Origin: Saprospiraceae bacterium
GTDB taxonomy: Bacteria; Bacteroidota; Bacteroidia; Chitinophagales; Saprospiraceae
Direction of reading: 5' to 3'
DNA: 41,041 nucleotides
NCBI GenBank assembly: GCA_023300665.1
Contig: JALZUU010000496.1
Location: 1 to 41,041 of the forward strand
Below the pieces are notes generated by a model that was not told the origin of the DNA, made no database searches, and worked only from the letters and a program-made list of their open reading frames with translations. The position numbers were made by a program, and so were the translations under genes. Positions 19,943-28,650 of the stretch are shown in pieces (position 1 is the first letter of the stretch; every line of letters begins with the position of its first letter).

Positions 19943-20221
19943 GTAATAAGTTTCTCAGCATACAAATACAATCAATGTATTTTATGTGTCAGATTAGTAG
20001 AATACTGTTTGATTAGAATTACAGAGGGGAGTTTCGTGAAATCCTTCAATTTGTTGAGTTAGAAGTAAATTTCAAAGATGGTTATGTGTTAGGAAGGATA
20101 ATTCAAAAATAATGCCGTCCTTTCAAGGGTAGGAAGAAAGGGAATATTAGGGTGATAAAAGGTATTAAATACATGGATAAACTAAGCGATAATTTATGGC
20201 CAAGTATCTACCTATTTTAAT

Positions 20222-20256
20222 AAAAAAAACCAAAAGCCGGAGAACCGACCTTTGGT
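20222..20256 (-). terminator. Putative intrinsic terminator downstream of giant PKD gene 3
   Basis: Minus strand reads ACCAAAGGTCGGTTCTCCGGCTTTTGGTTTTTTTT: imperfect GC-containing hairpin followed by a T-run, about 65 nt after the stop at 20320. Confidence 0.7.
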
Positions 20257-20319
20257 AATATGTTGGGTTTATAATCTGAAGGCTGTCTGGAAAATTATAT
20301 TTATTCTAATTTTCTTTTA

Positions 20320-23300
20320 TTAACGAATAAGGGTAATATCACCGGATTTAACCATTGTATTATTTAGTACAGGGCAATCTGCCTCAATCATATAAATATA
20401 TACGCCATTTGGTAAAGGTTCCCCATTTGTTGTTCCATCCCAAGTTTCTCCTGCGTTAGAACCTTCATAAATTACTGCTCCCCAGCGATTAAAGATTCTA
20501 ATACTGTTAATAGATGGTAAAGCTGGATTTAAGAAAACTTCAAATACATCATTTTGTCCATCATTATTTGGAGAAAAAGCACTTGGAACCTGAATTAGCT
20601 CTTCTGGACACTGATTCAGTAAGTTTAAAGTTGTGGTAAATTCATTAGAGCAACCTGTATTAATATTCGTTACCATTAATTGATATTGCATTCCGCTTTC
20701 TGGACTTGGTATAGCTAATTCCCTACAATCAATACAATCAACACCTGCGGTAGAACTCCACTCATATTCATAATTATTGCGGTCTTCGCCTTTAGGAGCT
20801 GGGTTGAGAATAACTTCTTGGCCAGGGAAAAAGACATAGTTAGTTGGCATTTCTACTTTTGGAGCTGGATCGACCTCGACTGTCAGCCATGTTGTATCTG
20901 CTGCACAAGAAGCTAAGCGGCCGATAACCATATATTCAGTTGTTTCAATTGGGTAAACTATTGGGCTGCTAGGATCCGTCAAATCCATTCGATCTGTTCT
21001 TATCCATTCGTATTCGGACGCTTCTCCTTCTACCGACAATTGGACGGTATCACCTTCACAAATCAGCATATCTTCTGCAACAATCTCTATTTTTTCTCTA
21101 ACAGAGATTCTAACTGAATCAGTGAGTATGCATTCTCCGTTTTGAAGTTCTAATTGATAAACAGCCGTACTAGTTGGAAACGCTTCTGGATCTAAAATAC
21201 CAGCATCATCTAAGGTAGCTGCTGGAGTCCAACTCACTGTTCCACTACCCTGTCCATTTAATGCAACTCCATCTCCTAGGCAAATTGTTTGGTCTTCACC
21301 AGCATCAATATCATCGGCACTAAAAGTATTTATTGTTACTGTATCTGTGATCGTACAACCTTGATCTGTCAGTACTTGTACTACATAATCAGTTGTTTCA
21401 CTAGGAAAGGCAATCGGACTTGGACAATAAGTACAACTCAAATCATTGTTCACCAACCATTCTGGGTTTCTACCTGTTGCGATATTAAGTTGAACTGTAT
21501 CACCAGCACAAACACTTCGATCTTCGCCAGCAAACTGCTGTGATTGATCTACAATATCTACCTCAACTGAACTTGAAGCCGAACAACCATGAACCGTGGT
21601 AACAGTAACGGTATACGTACTACTCGTTAAAGGTTGTGCAATTGGATTTTGGCAATTTTCATAACAAGATAATCCTGGAACATTCATATCCCAATCATAA
21701 TTAAATACTTCCGTTCCACCACTCACATTTAACTGTACAATTTCATTGAGACAAATTGACGTATCCGCAGATAGATCGACCACTGGTACAGGAAAGGGTT
21801 TTACCATAACCATTACTTCGCTAGTAGATGTACATCCTTCTGGCGTACGTACTACGAATGTATAAGTGGTCGTATCCGATGGGGTAGCTACAGGGTCCAT
21901 ACAAGCAACACAACTCAATGATTGACTTGGACTCCAGTAATATTCTAAACCAGTTGTATCTCCAAAGACTAAACCTTCTAATATCGTAGGTTCTCCAATG
22001 CAAATCGTTCTGTCTTCTCCAGCACTAATATCTGTTACTCCAAGTAAGCTGATTGTTTCAGATTGAGTAGCGGTACAACCATCAGCGGTAGTAATAACTA
22101 AACTAACATTAAAAGTATTGGCAGTTTCATTGGTAAAAACATGTGTTGGATTGGGAATATCTGCCGTTCCACCATCTCCAAAATTCCATTCCCAAGATAT
22201 AATTTCGCTATTCATAACAGCACTATTATCCGTAAAATTCACAGTTAATGGAGTACAACCCGTAGTAGCAGAAGCTGTAAAATTAATATCTGGAGCATCG
22301 CCCAATTTGATATAATCTGGTATTAATAAAGTATCTGTACATCCACCATTATCAATGACCATTCTTACGTCAAAAGAACCTGGTGTATTGTAAGTTACTA
22401 TAGGTTCAAATTCATCACTAGTTGCGGGACTTCCTCCTTCAAAAATCCATTCAACTGCTTGTATAGGGGTAGCACTTGAAGAGAGGTTAATGAAATTCAC
22501 TGTTTCACCGGGGGTACATAATACCGTTTCAGATGCTTCAAAATTTGGAGTACTAGAAGCCACAACGATAGGACCAACTGGTGGTAAAGTTCGGAAACAT
22601 CCTGTATTATTAATAAAACTCAAAGTAGGATAATATGTTCCTGGCTCGGTATAAGTAAAAGTCACTTGATCATTTACTGCACTAATCTGAGTAGTATCCA
22701 AATTACCTAAACCAAAATCCCATATATACATATAATTAGCCGCAGAATTAGCGGTAAAAGTGATGATTGCCGGTGCACAAGAGGTATCAATATCAAACTG
22801 ATATTCCCCCTCTGGTCCATCTAGAACGATGAGGTCTTGTGTCATTAAACTATCTTGACAAGCCTCCGTTCGGAAAGCCCTAAGTGTTACGTTATATACA
22901 CCAGGAATCGTATAGATATGGGATGGATCATCTAAATTAGATAAACCACTATTGTCTCCATAATCCCAAGTAAAAGAACTCGAATTAGTTGACTCGTTAA
23001 AGAAGTTTACTGGTAATGGTGGACAACTAGCAAAAGTAGAATCTACCGAAAAGCCTGCAACAGGATCAGCAATATCTATTGAATTTTCTCGACAAAAAGT
23101 ATTAACGCAATCAAATTTATCTGTCACGGTAAGACAAACAGTATAAATGCCCTCATTAGCATAAGTATGAGTCGGGTTTTCATCCGTAGAAGTTTCTCCA
23201 TCTCCAAAATCCCAAAAATGATCTAAGGCTACGCCTTCTGAGGCATCTGTAAAGGTCATTCCTGCCCAAGTACATCCAAGTGTATCCGCAGCGAAGTTAG

Positions 23301-25902
23301 CAATAGGATCCGTTACTTCAATTGCACCAACCATATTTCTAGCTCTTCTACACCCCCAACTATCTGTCACGATCAATCTTACATTGTGTAACCCAGTTTC
23401 TGTAAAAGTAAAAGTAGGGTTTTCTTCGGTAGATGTTCCTAAGCCATCACCAAAAGTCCATTCCCAAGATTCAATTGTAGCAAAATCACTAGTAGCATTT
23501 TCTGTAAAATTAACTGTTAATGGTAAACAACCACCAGTTACATCCATTGTGAAATTGGAAATGGCTCGACCAATTGAGATTGTTTCGGTAAATAAAATGG
23601 TATCTTGACAGTCATTCACATCTGTAATAATCAATTGTACATCTGAATAAGTTCCAAAAGTATTATAGAGGATAATAGGTTGTTGAGCGGAAGGATCCTC
23701 GATTGTTGCTCCAGGAGCGCTCCATTCCCAAGCGACAGCGTCCTGAGAACTTTCTTCGATTAATAAAGTATATGGTCTACAACCTTCCGTTTCCAGCACA
23801 GAGAAACTAGCCGCTAGGTCTCTAACTCTAGCGAATCTTGTCGTTGTATGTGAACATTGAGTTTCAGAATTATATACGGTCATGGTAACCAAATAATCTC
23901 CCGTTGCTGGATAGATATATTCTGGGTCGCTTTCGGTAGAAACATCTGTACTAATTCCATCTACTCCAAAATCCCATTCTACAAAATCCGCATCAATAGA
24001 ATTATTCTTAAATTTCTTGAGGAATGGGTCTTCACAGAAATTGATTACCTGAAACTTAGCCACTGGCGCCATTACATGCATATAATCATCTAAGGTAAGT
24101 GTGTTTACACATCCGTTATGAGTTCCCACTAAACTAATATCGTAACGTCCAGTATCTTGATAACTCATCGTAGGATTTTGTTCATCAGAATTTTCTCCAT
24201 TACCAAAATCCCAAAACCATTCTTCAACATTTGGAGAAGAGGCATCCGTAAAGTTTACCTCCCACTCAATACAAGTTTCAACTGGATCAGCAGAAAAATT
24301 TATTTCTGGTGGAGATCCTACTTCAATAGATTGTAAAAAAGTAGCCGTATCTCGACACCCTAGTGTATTGGTTACAATTAAAACAACATCGTAAATACCT
24401 GTATCAATAACGCTAAAAGTCGGTTCTTCTTCTATTGATGTATAACTAGTATTTGCTGACTTTACTTCCCATTCCCAAGACGCAATATCCGTTACGGAAA
24501 TCGAAGATTCTGTTAAGGCTACATCTAGTGGTGCACAACCAGAAATATCGGTATCGTCTAAGACGGCTTGTAGTTCTGTTAGATTTATGGTATTAACGGT
24601 AGCAGAATTTGTACAACCAAAAACATTGGTAACCGTCAGCGTAACTGGGAAGTCACCAAAATCCTCAAAAGAATGCGTAGGATTCTGTTCGTCAGAAGTA
24701 TTCCCATCCCCAAAATCCCAACTCCAAGCTACTGCGCTGGAAGAAATAGCAGAGAAGTTTACAACATGTGGTAAAACACATCCTATATTATTATCATTTG
24801 CATACCAAACATCCGGTTGTGGATCTACTCTGATACATTCAGAAGCAAAAACAACCGAAGGGCAGCCTTGTGCTGTTCGAGAAAGTTTAACGGTATAGCA
24901 ACCGGGTACTTCATAAGTATGACTAGGGTTGGCTTCTGTAGATAAATTTCCGTCTCCAAAATCCCATTCTATCTCAGTAGCAGTATCTGGAGATTCATCC
25001 GTAAAACTTACAGTAAGATCTTCACAACCACCTTCTACTGAACTAGTAAATTCGGCATAAGCCCCAACCTGAACATAGTCTGTTAAAACCAATGTATCAG
25101 CACATTGAGAAGCTGCATTAGTAGCGATTGCCGTTACCGTGTAAAACCCTGGAGTATCATAAGTGACCGCAGGAGGATTATCTCCTTGAAAAATATTCCC
25201 ATTTCCAAAATCCCAAGTAAGGAGAATATTTGGATTTGGACTATTATTAATAAAATTCGTAGTATGAGGCGCATCACAACCGATCAGATTATCTCCACTA
25301 ACATCTACGACGGGAGCAGGAGATACACTTATAAAATCGGTTTTTGTAATGGTATTTGTACAGCCATTGGCATCAATAACTGTTAAATTTACGCTATAAT
25401 TATCTGTTATTTCGTAAGCACAAGAAGGACTCTCACCTGTGGTATTCGAAATCGTTCCACATGAACCACCTAATCCCCACATCCAATCGGTAATAGCTGC
25501 ATCTGCTGGTTGAGAAGCATCTATAAAGGTCGCTACTAAAGGCACACAACCTTGCGGTTGATCAGCCGTAAAGTCTGGAACTGGTAAGGCAAAGACCGTA
25601 ATAAAATCGTCTTTACAAATCTCATCGGTATTCCCACCAGTATCGGTTACCTTTAGACAGATAGAATAAACACCTGGTGTACCAAAGATTCGACTGGGAT
25701 TCTGCTGAGTCGCGTTTAAATCTCCTGTCCACTCCCAAGATACAATAGATCCATTAGAAGTAGTAGAGGCATCCGTAAAGGCAGCCTGTAAAGATCCACA
25801 ACTAGTCGTGTTATTGACTGTGAAATCAGCAGTAATCTGAGCATTGACTACCTGAACAAAAAATAACAATGCAAGTGCAAAAAAAATGTTTCTTAGTGGC
25901 AT
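20320..25902 (-). CDS. Giant PKD-domain surface protein 3 with C-terminal T9SS type-B sorting domain
   Basis: 1860 aa with signal peptide MPLRNIFFALALLFFVQVVNAQ. Same architecture, and C-terminus AFSPNNDGQNDVFEV...IFNRWGAVIYEG...TWDGTTNGEPLPNGVYIYMIEADC...KSGDITLIR. Confidence 0.95.
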   Translation of the reverse strand: MPLRNIFFALALLFFVQVVNAQITADFTVNNTTSCGSLQAAFTDASTTSNGSIVSWEWTGDLNATQQNPSRIFGTPGVYSICLKVTDTGGNTDEICKDDFITVFALPVPDFTADQPQGCVPLVATFIDASQPADAAITDWMWGLGGSCGTISNTTGESPSCAYEITDNYSVNLTVIDANGCTNTITKTDFISVSPAPVVDVSGDNLIGCDAPHTTNFINNSPNPNILLTWDFGNGNIFQGDNPPAVTYDTPGFYTVTAIATNAASQCADTLVLTDYVQVGAYAEFTSSVEGGCEDLTVSFTDESPDTATEIEWDFGDGNLSTEANPSHTYEVPGCYTVKLSRTAQGCPSVVFASECIRVDPQPDVWYANDNNIGCVLPHVVNFSAISSSAVAWSWDFGDGNTSDEQNPTHSFEDFGDFPVTLTVTNVFGCTNSATVNTINLTELQAVLDDTDISGCAPLDVALTESSISVTDIASWEWEVKSANTSYTSIEEEPTFSVIDTGIYDVVLIVTNTLGCRDTATFLQSIEVGSPPEINFSADPVETCIEWEVNFTDASSPNVEEWFWDFGNGENSDEQNPTMSYQDTGRYDISLVGTHNGCVNTLTLDDYMHVMAPVAKFQVINFCEDPFLKKFKNNSIDADFVEWDFGVDGISTDVSTESDPEYIYPATGDYLVTMTVYNSETQCSHTTTRFARVRDLAASFSVLETEGCRPYTLLIEESSQDAVAWEWSAPGATIEDPSAQQPIILYNTFGTYSDVQLIITDVNDCQDTILFTETISIGRAISNFTMDVTGGCLPLTVNFTENATSDFATIESWEWTFGDGLGTSTEENPTFTFTETGLHNVRLIVTDSWGCRRARNMVGAIEVTDPIANFAADTLGCTWAGMTFTDASEGVALDHFWDFGDGETSTDENPTHTYANEGIYTVCLTVTDKFDCVNTFCRENSIDIADPVAGFSVDSTFASCPPLPVNFFNESTNSSSFTWDYGDNSGLSNLDDPSHIYTIPGVYNVTLRAFRTEACQDSLMTQDLIVLDGPEGEYQFDIDTSCAPAIITFTANSAANYMYIWDFGLGNLDTTQISAVNDQVTFTYTEPGTYYPTLSFINNTGCFRTLPPVGPIVVASSTPNFEASETVLCTPGETVNFINLSSSATPIQAVEWIFEGGSPATSDEFEPIVTYNTPGSFDVRMVIDNGGCTDTLLIPDYIKLGDAPDINFTASATTGCTPLTVNFTDNSAVMNSEIISWEWNFGDGGTADIPNPTHVFTNETANTFNVSLVITTADGCTATQSETISLLGVTDISAGEDRTICIGEPTILEGLVFGDTTGLEYYWSPSQSLSCVACMDPVATPSDTTTYTFVVRTPEGCTSTSEVMVMVKPFPVPVVDLSADTSICLNEIVQLNVSGGTEVFNYDWDMNVPGLSCYENCQNPIAQPLTSSTYTVTVTTVHGCSASSSVEVDIVDQSQQFAGEDRSVCAGDTVQLNIATGRNPEWLVNNDLSCTYCPSPIAFPSETTDYVVQVLTDQGCTITDTVTINTFSADDIDAGEDQTICLGDGVALNGQGSGTVSWTPAATLDDAGILDPEAFPTSTAVYQLELQNGECILTDSVRISVREKIEIVAEDMLICEGDTVQLSVEGEASEYEWIRTDRMDLTDPSSPIVYPIETTEYMVIGRLASCAADTTWLTVEVDPAPKVEMPTNYVFFPGQEVILNPAPKGEDRNNYEYEWSSTAGVDCIDCRELAIPSPESGMQYQLMVTNINTGCSNEFTTTLNLLNQCPEELIQVPSAFSPNNDGQNDVFEVFLNPALPSINSIRIFNRWGAVIYEGSNAGETWDGTTNGEPLPNGVYIYMIEADCPVLNNTMVKSGDITLIR

Positions 25903-25946
25903 TGGAAATCACTTTAGGGTTCTTAAATAAAACACGCAAAACTCTC

Positions 25947-26004
25947 ATATCTGTCAAACAGATATAATTAAATTAATATCTGTTAAACAGATTTAATTTA
26001 AATA
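25947..26004. promoter_or_regulatory. Tandemly duplicated 29-bp unit containing a 15-bp dyad (operator-like)
   Basis: ATCTGTCAAACAGAT (25949-25963) and ATCTGTTAAACAGAT (25978-25992). The second is a perfect dyad, and the surrounding 29-bp units are about 25/29 identical. Lies 45-100 bp upstream of the start at 25902. Confidence 0.55.
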
Positions 26005-26217
26005 AGCCACGGGATTATAATTAGGTAGAGGGGTAATTGTAGGTTAATATGACATGGTGTAGGGAATAGGATATTTCAATTATGACAATATTCATTCCAA
26101 AACATATCGATATTACACAATACGATTACTAATAGTTATATGTACAATGGCGTCAATTCGTTTTTACAAAAGAGATTTTGCAAAAGAGACTATAAAATCG
26201 GGTCAACAAAAACTAGA

Positions 26218-26235
26218 ATCGTAGGAACCTACGAT
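26218..26235. terminator. Small inverted repeat, possible terminator for the PorP/OmpA transcript
   Basis: ATCGTAGGAACCTACGAT (8-bp arms). On the minus strand it is followed by TCTAGTTTTTG, but it lies about 280 nt beyond the stop at 26519. Confidence 0.35.
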
Positions 26236-26518
26236 AGATTAGATTAACGAGACAATTCGCTTTTTGTTTGGGTTTAAGTTAACTTTTTAATAAAAAAAAT
26301 AATATTTATAAAAAATCAATATTTTGAATGTTTTTTATAAAAAGATTTTAAGATTAAATAGATAATTGAACCTACGCGCAATTTAACACATTGTTCATCA
26401 ATATCATAATAAATAACAAAAAAAATTCATACATAATATAAAATAAGGGAATTCACCGATAAACTAGGAGTAAAACTCAGGGTTTTCCCCTAGTACTAAG
26501 TTAATCTTTTAATTCTGG

Positions 26519-28615
26519 TTATTTTACCTGTATTTCCACTAGCTCTACCCTTCTTTCTCGAGCAGCAGCTGGAACATAAATCGAGTTTCGGCGATCTTGG
26601 AGCAGATCACTAACAGAAGAGGAAGCCTTGGTTTCTCCGAAAGATTTTTCTTTAATATTTAATTGTCCACCATTAAAATAGGGAACGAATACGCCATTTT
26701 GATGGCTTTGAAAGAAATTAATAATAGAAGCCGTTCTTCTTTTACCAAGGGCAAGATTATAACCGGAGAGTGCTCGGGGACTAGTAAAGCCTTGAAGAAT
26801 CAGAGATACGTTCTTCCCTTGCTCTAATTGAGTGACCACCCCGTTACAAAACGCCAAAAATTCAGTATAACCCATTTTTAGGTCTTGATCAAAAAAATCA
26901 TTTACCGATTGCTTTTCATCCGTTAATACCGCAGTGAGGTATTCTTGTCGACGCTGGATATAGTCATTATAAGTAGTCTCATAATTTTTATTAGTGGTCT
27001 CCAAAAAGCTGTGAGCATCTGGTCGATCATTATGAAAATATAACGGTAAAGGCAACATCGTCTTAAGCTGGTCAATGGTAGTAACAATCGGAGGAGCCGT
27101 AATAACTTTAGGAGGCGTAACTGGAACTTTTGTTGGAATGACAGGAGGTGTTTCAGGAACGGGCTTTACTGGAGGAGGTGGAGCCACCACTACAACCGGA
27201 GTTGTATCTACTAATACTGGTTCTACAGGTGGGACTGGTGGTGTAGGTGGCATTATTACCAAAGTAGTAGTATCTTTTTCTGGAACGCTTGGGTCTTTTG
27301 GTAAGGGTGGATGTATTTTTACGGCAAAAATATCATTACAACAAGCTTTATTTTTTTCTTCTAAATAAAAAGAACCTGTGCGGTTAGAAGAAATATAAGC
27401 TTGCGTGGAATCGGCATTCAACGTAAAATAAATATCATTATAACTACTATTCAAAGGATATCCTGTGTGTTGAGGTGGTTCCCAGGTACTGCCGTTATGT
27501 TTAGTTTGATAGATATCGTATCCACCCAAATTTTGATAACCTTCTGAGCTAAAAAATAAAGTTTGAGATTTTTGGTGATAAAACGGAGTGATATCGTCTT
27601 TTTCTGTGTTAATAGCCGTCAGGTTGGTTGGAACGCCAAACCCATTTTTAGTTATCTCTACTTGATAAATATCCAAGCCTCCTTTTCCTTCGGGACGATC
27701 AGAGGAAAAATAGAGGACTTCCTTTTCCGTAGTTGGGTCTAAACCCCAAGTTGGTTGAGTAGACGTATACCCTTCCATATTAACGGTTGCGGGTAATTTC
27801 TCCGCTTTCCCCCAACGCTTTCTTTTATCTTGATCTCGAAAATAAATTTGACACCGAATGTCTACTGTCCCGATATACTCACAGATCGTATAATAGATCC
27901 GTTGGCCATTGGATGTAAGACTGGTATGCGCGGTAAGTTTATCTGTTTCGTTAAATTTTCGAGTCAACGGACGGCCTTTCGCCGTTCCAGTTTGGGTTAA
28001 AACTTTAGTCATCCGACGTTGAGGGTCAGAGAGATCTTTCATCATTTTATACCGATAAGAAGAATAGTATAAAGTATCGCCTTGACGGATGGCACCAAAT
28101 TCAGAATAAGGCGTATTAATTTTTTTATCTAAATGGGTTACTTCAATATTATGGGGTTGATTGACCAAAGATAAAGCCCATTTGCATGCTTGCTGGGCAG
28201 AGATCGCCTGATTTTTAAAGGCTTCGTTTGGTGTATTTTTAATAAAATCCTTAAATCCATTGATGGCTTTTTCATATTGCCCCAAACTTTGATAAGCAGT
28301 AGATAGCCAGAATTTGGTTAATGGAAACTGATCTGCTTTTTTATCATTTAAAACTAATTGATACTGTTGGATCGCCAGATCATAAGCAAAAAACTGCCGA
28401 GCTGCTTCTCCATATTGATAACGAATTTCAGTTTCTGAACCTGGAAAAGCAAGTGCCTCTTCAAAATAGTTCATAGCGGAAAAATAGTCATGCTTAGTCA
28501 TCGCTTCTTCACCAGCACGAATAAACGCGGCTTTTGTTTGAGCAGAATTTACTCCTATCAAGAATAAGTTAAAGACAATAAAAAGAAATATTTTTTTCAT
28601 GAAAGTGTTTTCCAA
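26519..28615 (-). CDS. TPR / PD40 (WD40-like propeller) / OmpA-family protein (PorE- or SprE-neighbourhood-like); likely start MKKIFLF at 28600
   Basis: 698 aa: signal peptide, TPR-like helices (AEEAMTKHDYFSAMNYFEEALAF), PD40-type repeats (LYFSSDRPEGKGGLDIYQVE, LFFSSEGYQNLGGYDIYQT, AYISSNRTGSFYLEEKNKACCNDIF), a Pro-rich linker and an OmpA-like C-terminus (LILQGFTSPRALSGYNLALGKRRTASIINFF). Confidence 0.88.
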   Translation of the reverse strand: MENTFMKKIFLFIVFNLFLIGVNSAQTKAAFIRAGEEAMTKHDYFSAMNYFEEALAFPGSETEIRYQYGEAARQFFAYDLAIQQYQLVLNDKKADQFPLTKFWLSTAYQSLGQYEKAINGFKDFIKNTPNEAFKNQAISAQQACKWALSLVNQPHNIEVTHLDKKINTPYSEFGAIRQGDTLYYSSYRYKMMKDLSDPQRRMTKVLTQTGTAKGRPLTRKFNETDKLTAHTSLTSNGQRIYYTICEYIGTVDIRCQIYFRDQDKRKRWGKAEKLPATVNMEGYTSTQPTWGLDPTTEKEVLYFSSDRPEGKGGLDIYQVEITKNGFGVPTNLTAINTEKDDITPFYHQKSQTLFFSSEGYQNLGGYDIYQTKHNGSTWEPPQHTGYPLNSSYNDIYFTLNADSTQAYISSNRTGSFYLEEKNKACCNDIFAVKIHPPLPKDPSVPEKDTTTLVIMPPTPPVPPVEPVLVDTTPVVVVAPPPPVKPVPETPPVIPTKVPVTPPKVITAPPIVTTIDQLKTMLPLPLYFHNDRPDAHSFLETTNKNYETTYNDYIQRRQEYLTAVLTDEKQSVNDFFDQDLKMGYTEFLAFCNGVVTQLEQGKNVSLILQGFTSPRALSGYNLALGKRRTASIINFFQSHQNGVFVPYFNGGQLNIKEKSFGETKASSSVSDLLQDRRNSIYVPAAARERRVELVEIQVK

Positions 28616-28650
28616 TTTGGAATCTCAGGGACATAAAAGACATCCGCTTC

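Noticed and set aside
22118-24898. Plus-strand ORFs sharing 'SVK(F/L)TVNG(V/K)QP' (22118-22315, 23384-23608, 24587-24898; also 18441-18629) that look like a repeated small-protein family
   Set aside because: They are antisense readings of the conserved GCxPLTVNFT PKD motif in the giant genes, so their similarity is a by-product of the sense repeats.
8380-25902. DNA repeats within the giant genes as a CRISPR-like or satellite array
   Set aside because: Periodicity is about 240-270 bp, degenerate at DNA level and fully explained by PKD/Ig-like protein repeats; no short identical repeats with unique spacers.
26307-26339. TATAAAAAA...TTTTTTATA inverted repeat
   Set aside because: Within a very AT-rich stretch where such dyads are expected by chance.
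27075-27368. Gly/Thr-rich plus-strand ORF (97 aa)
   Set aside because: Exact antisense of the proline-rich linker of the OmpA-family gene; composition artefact.
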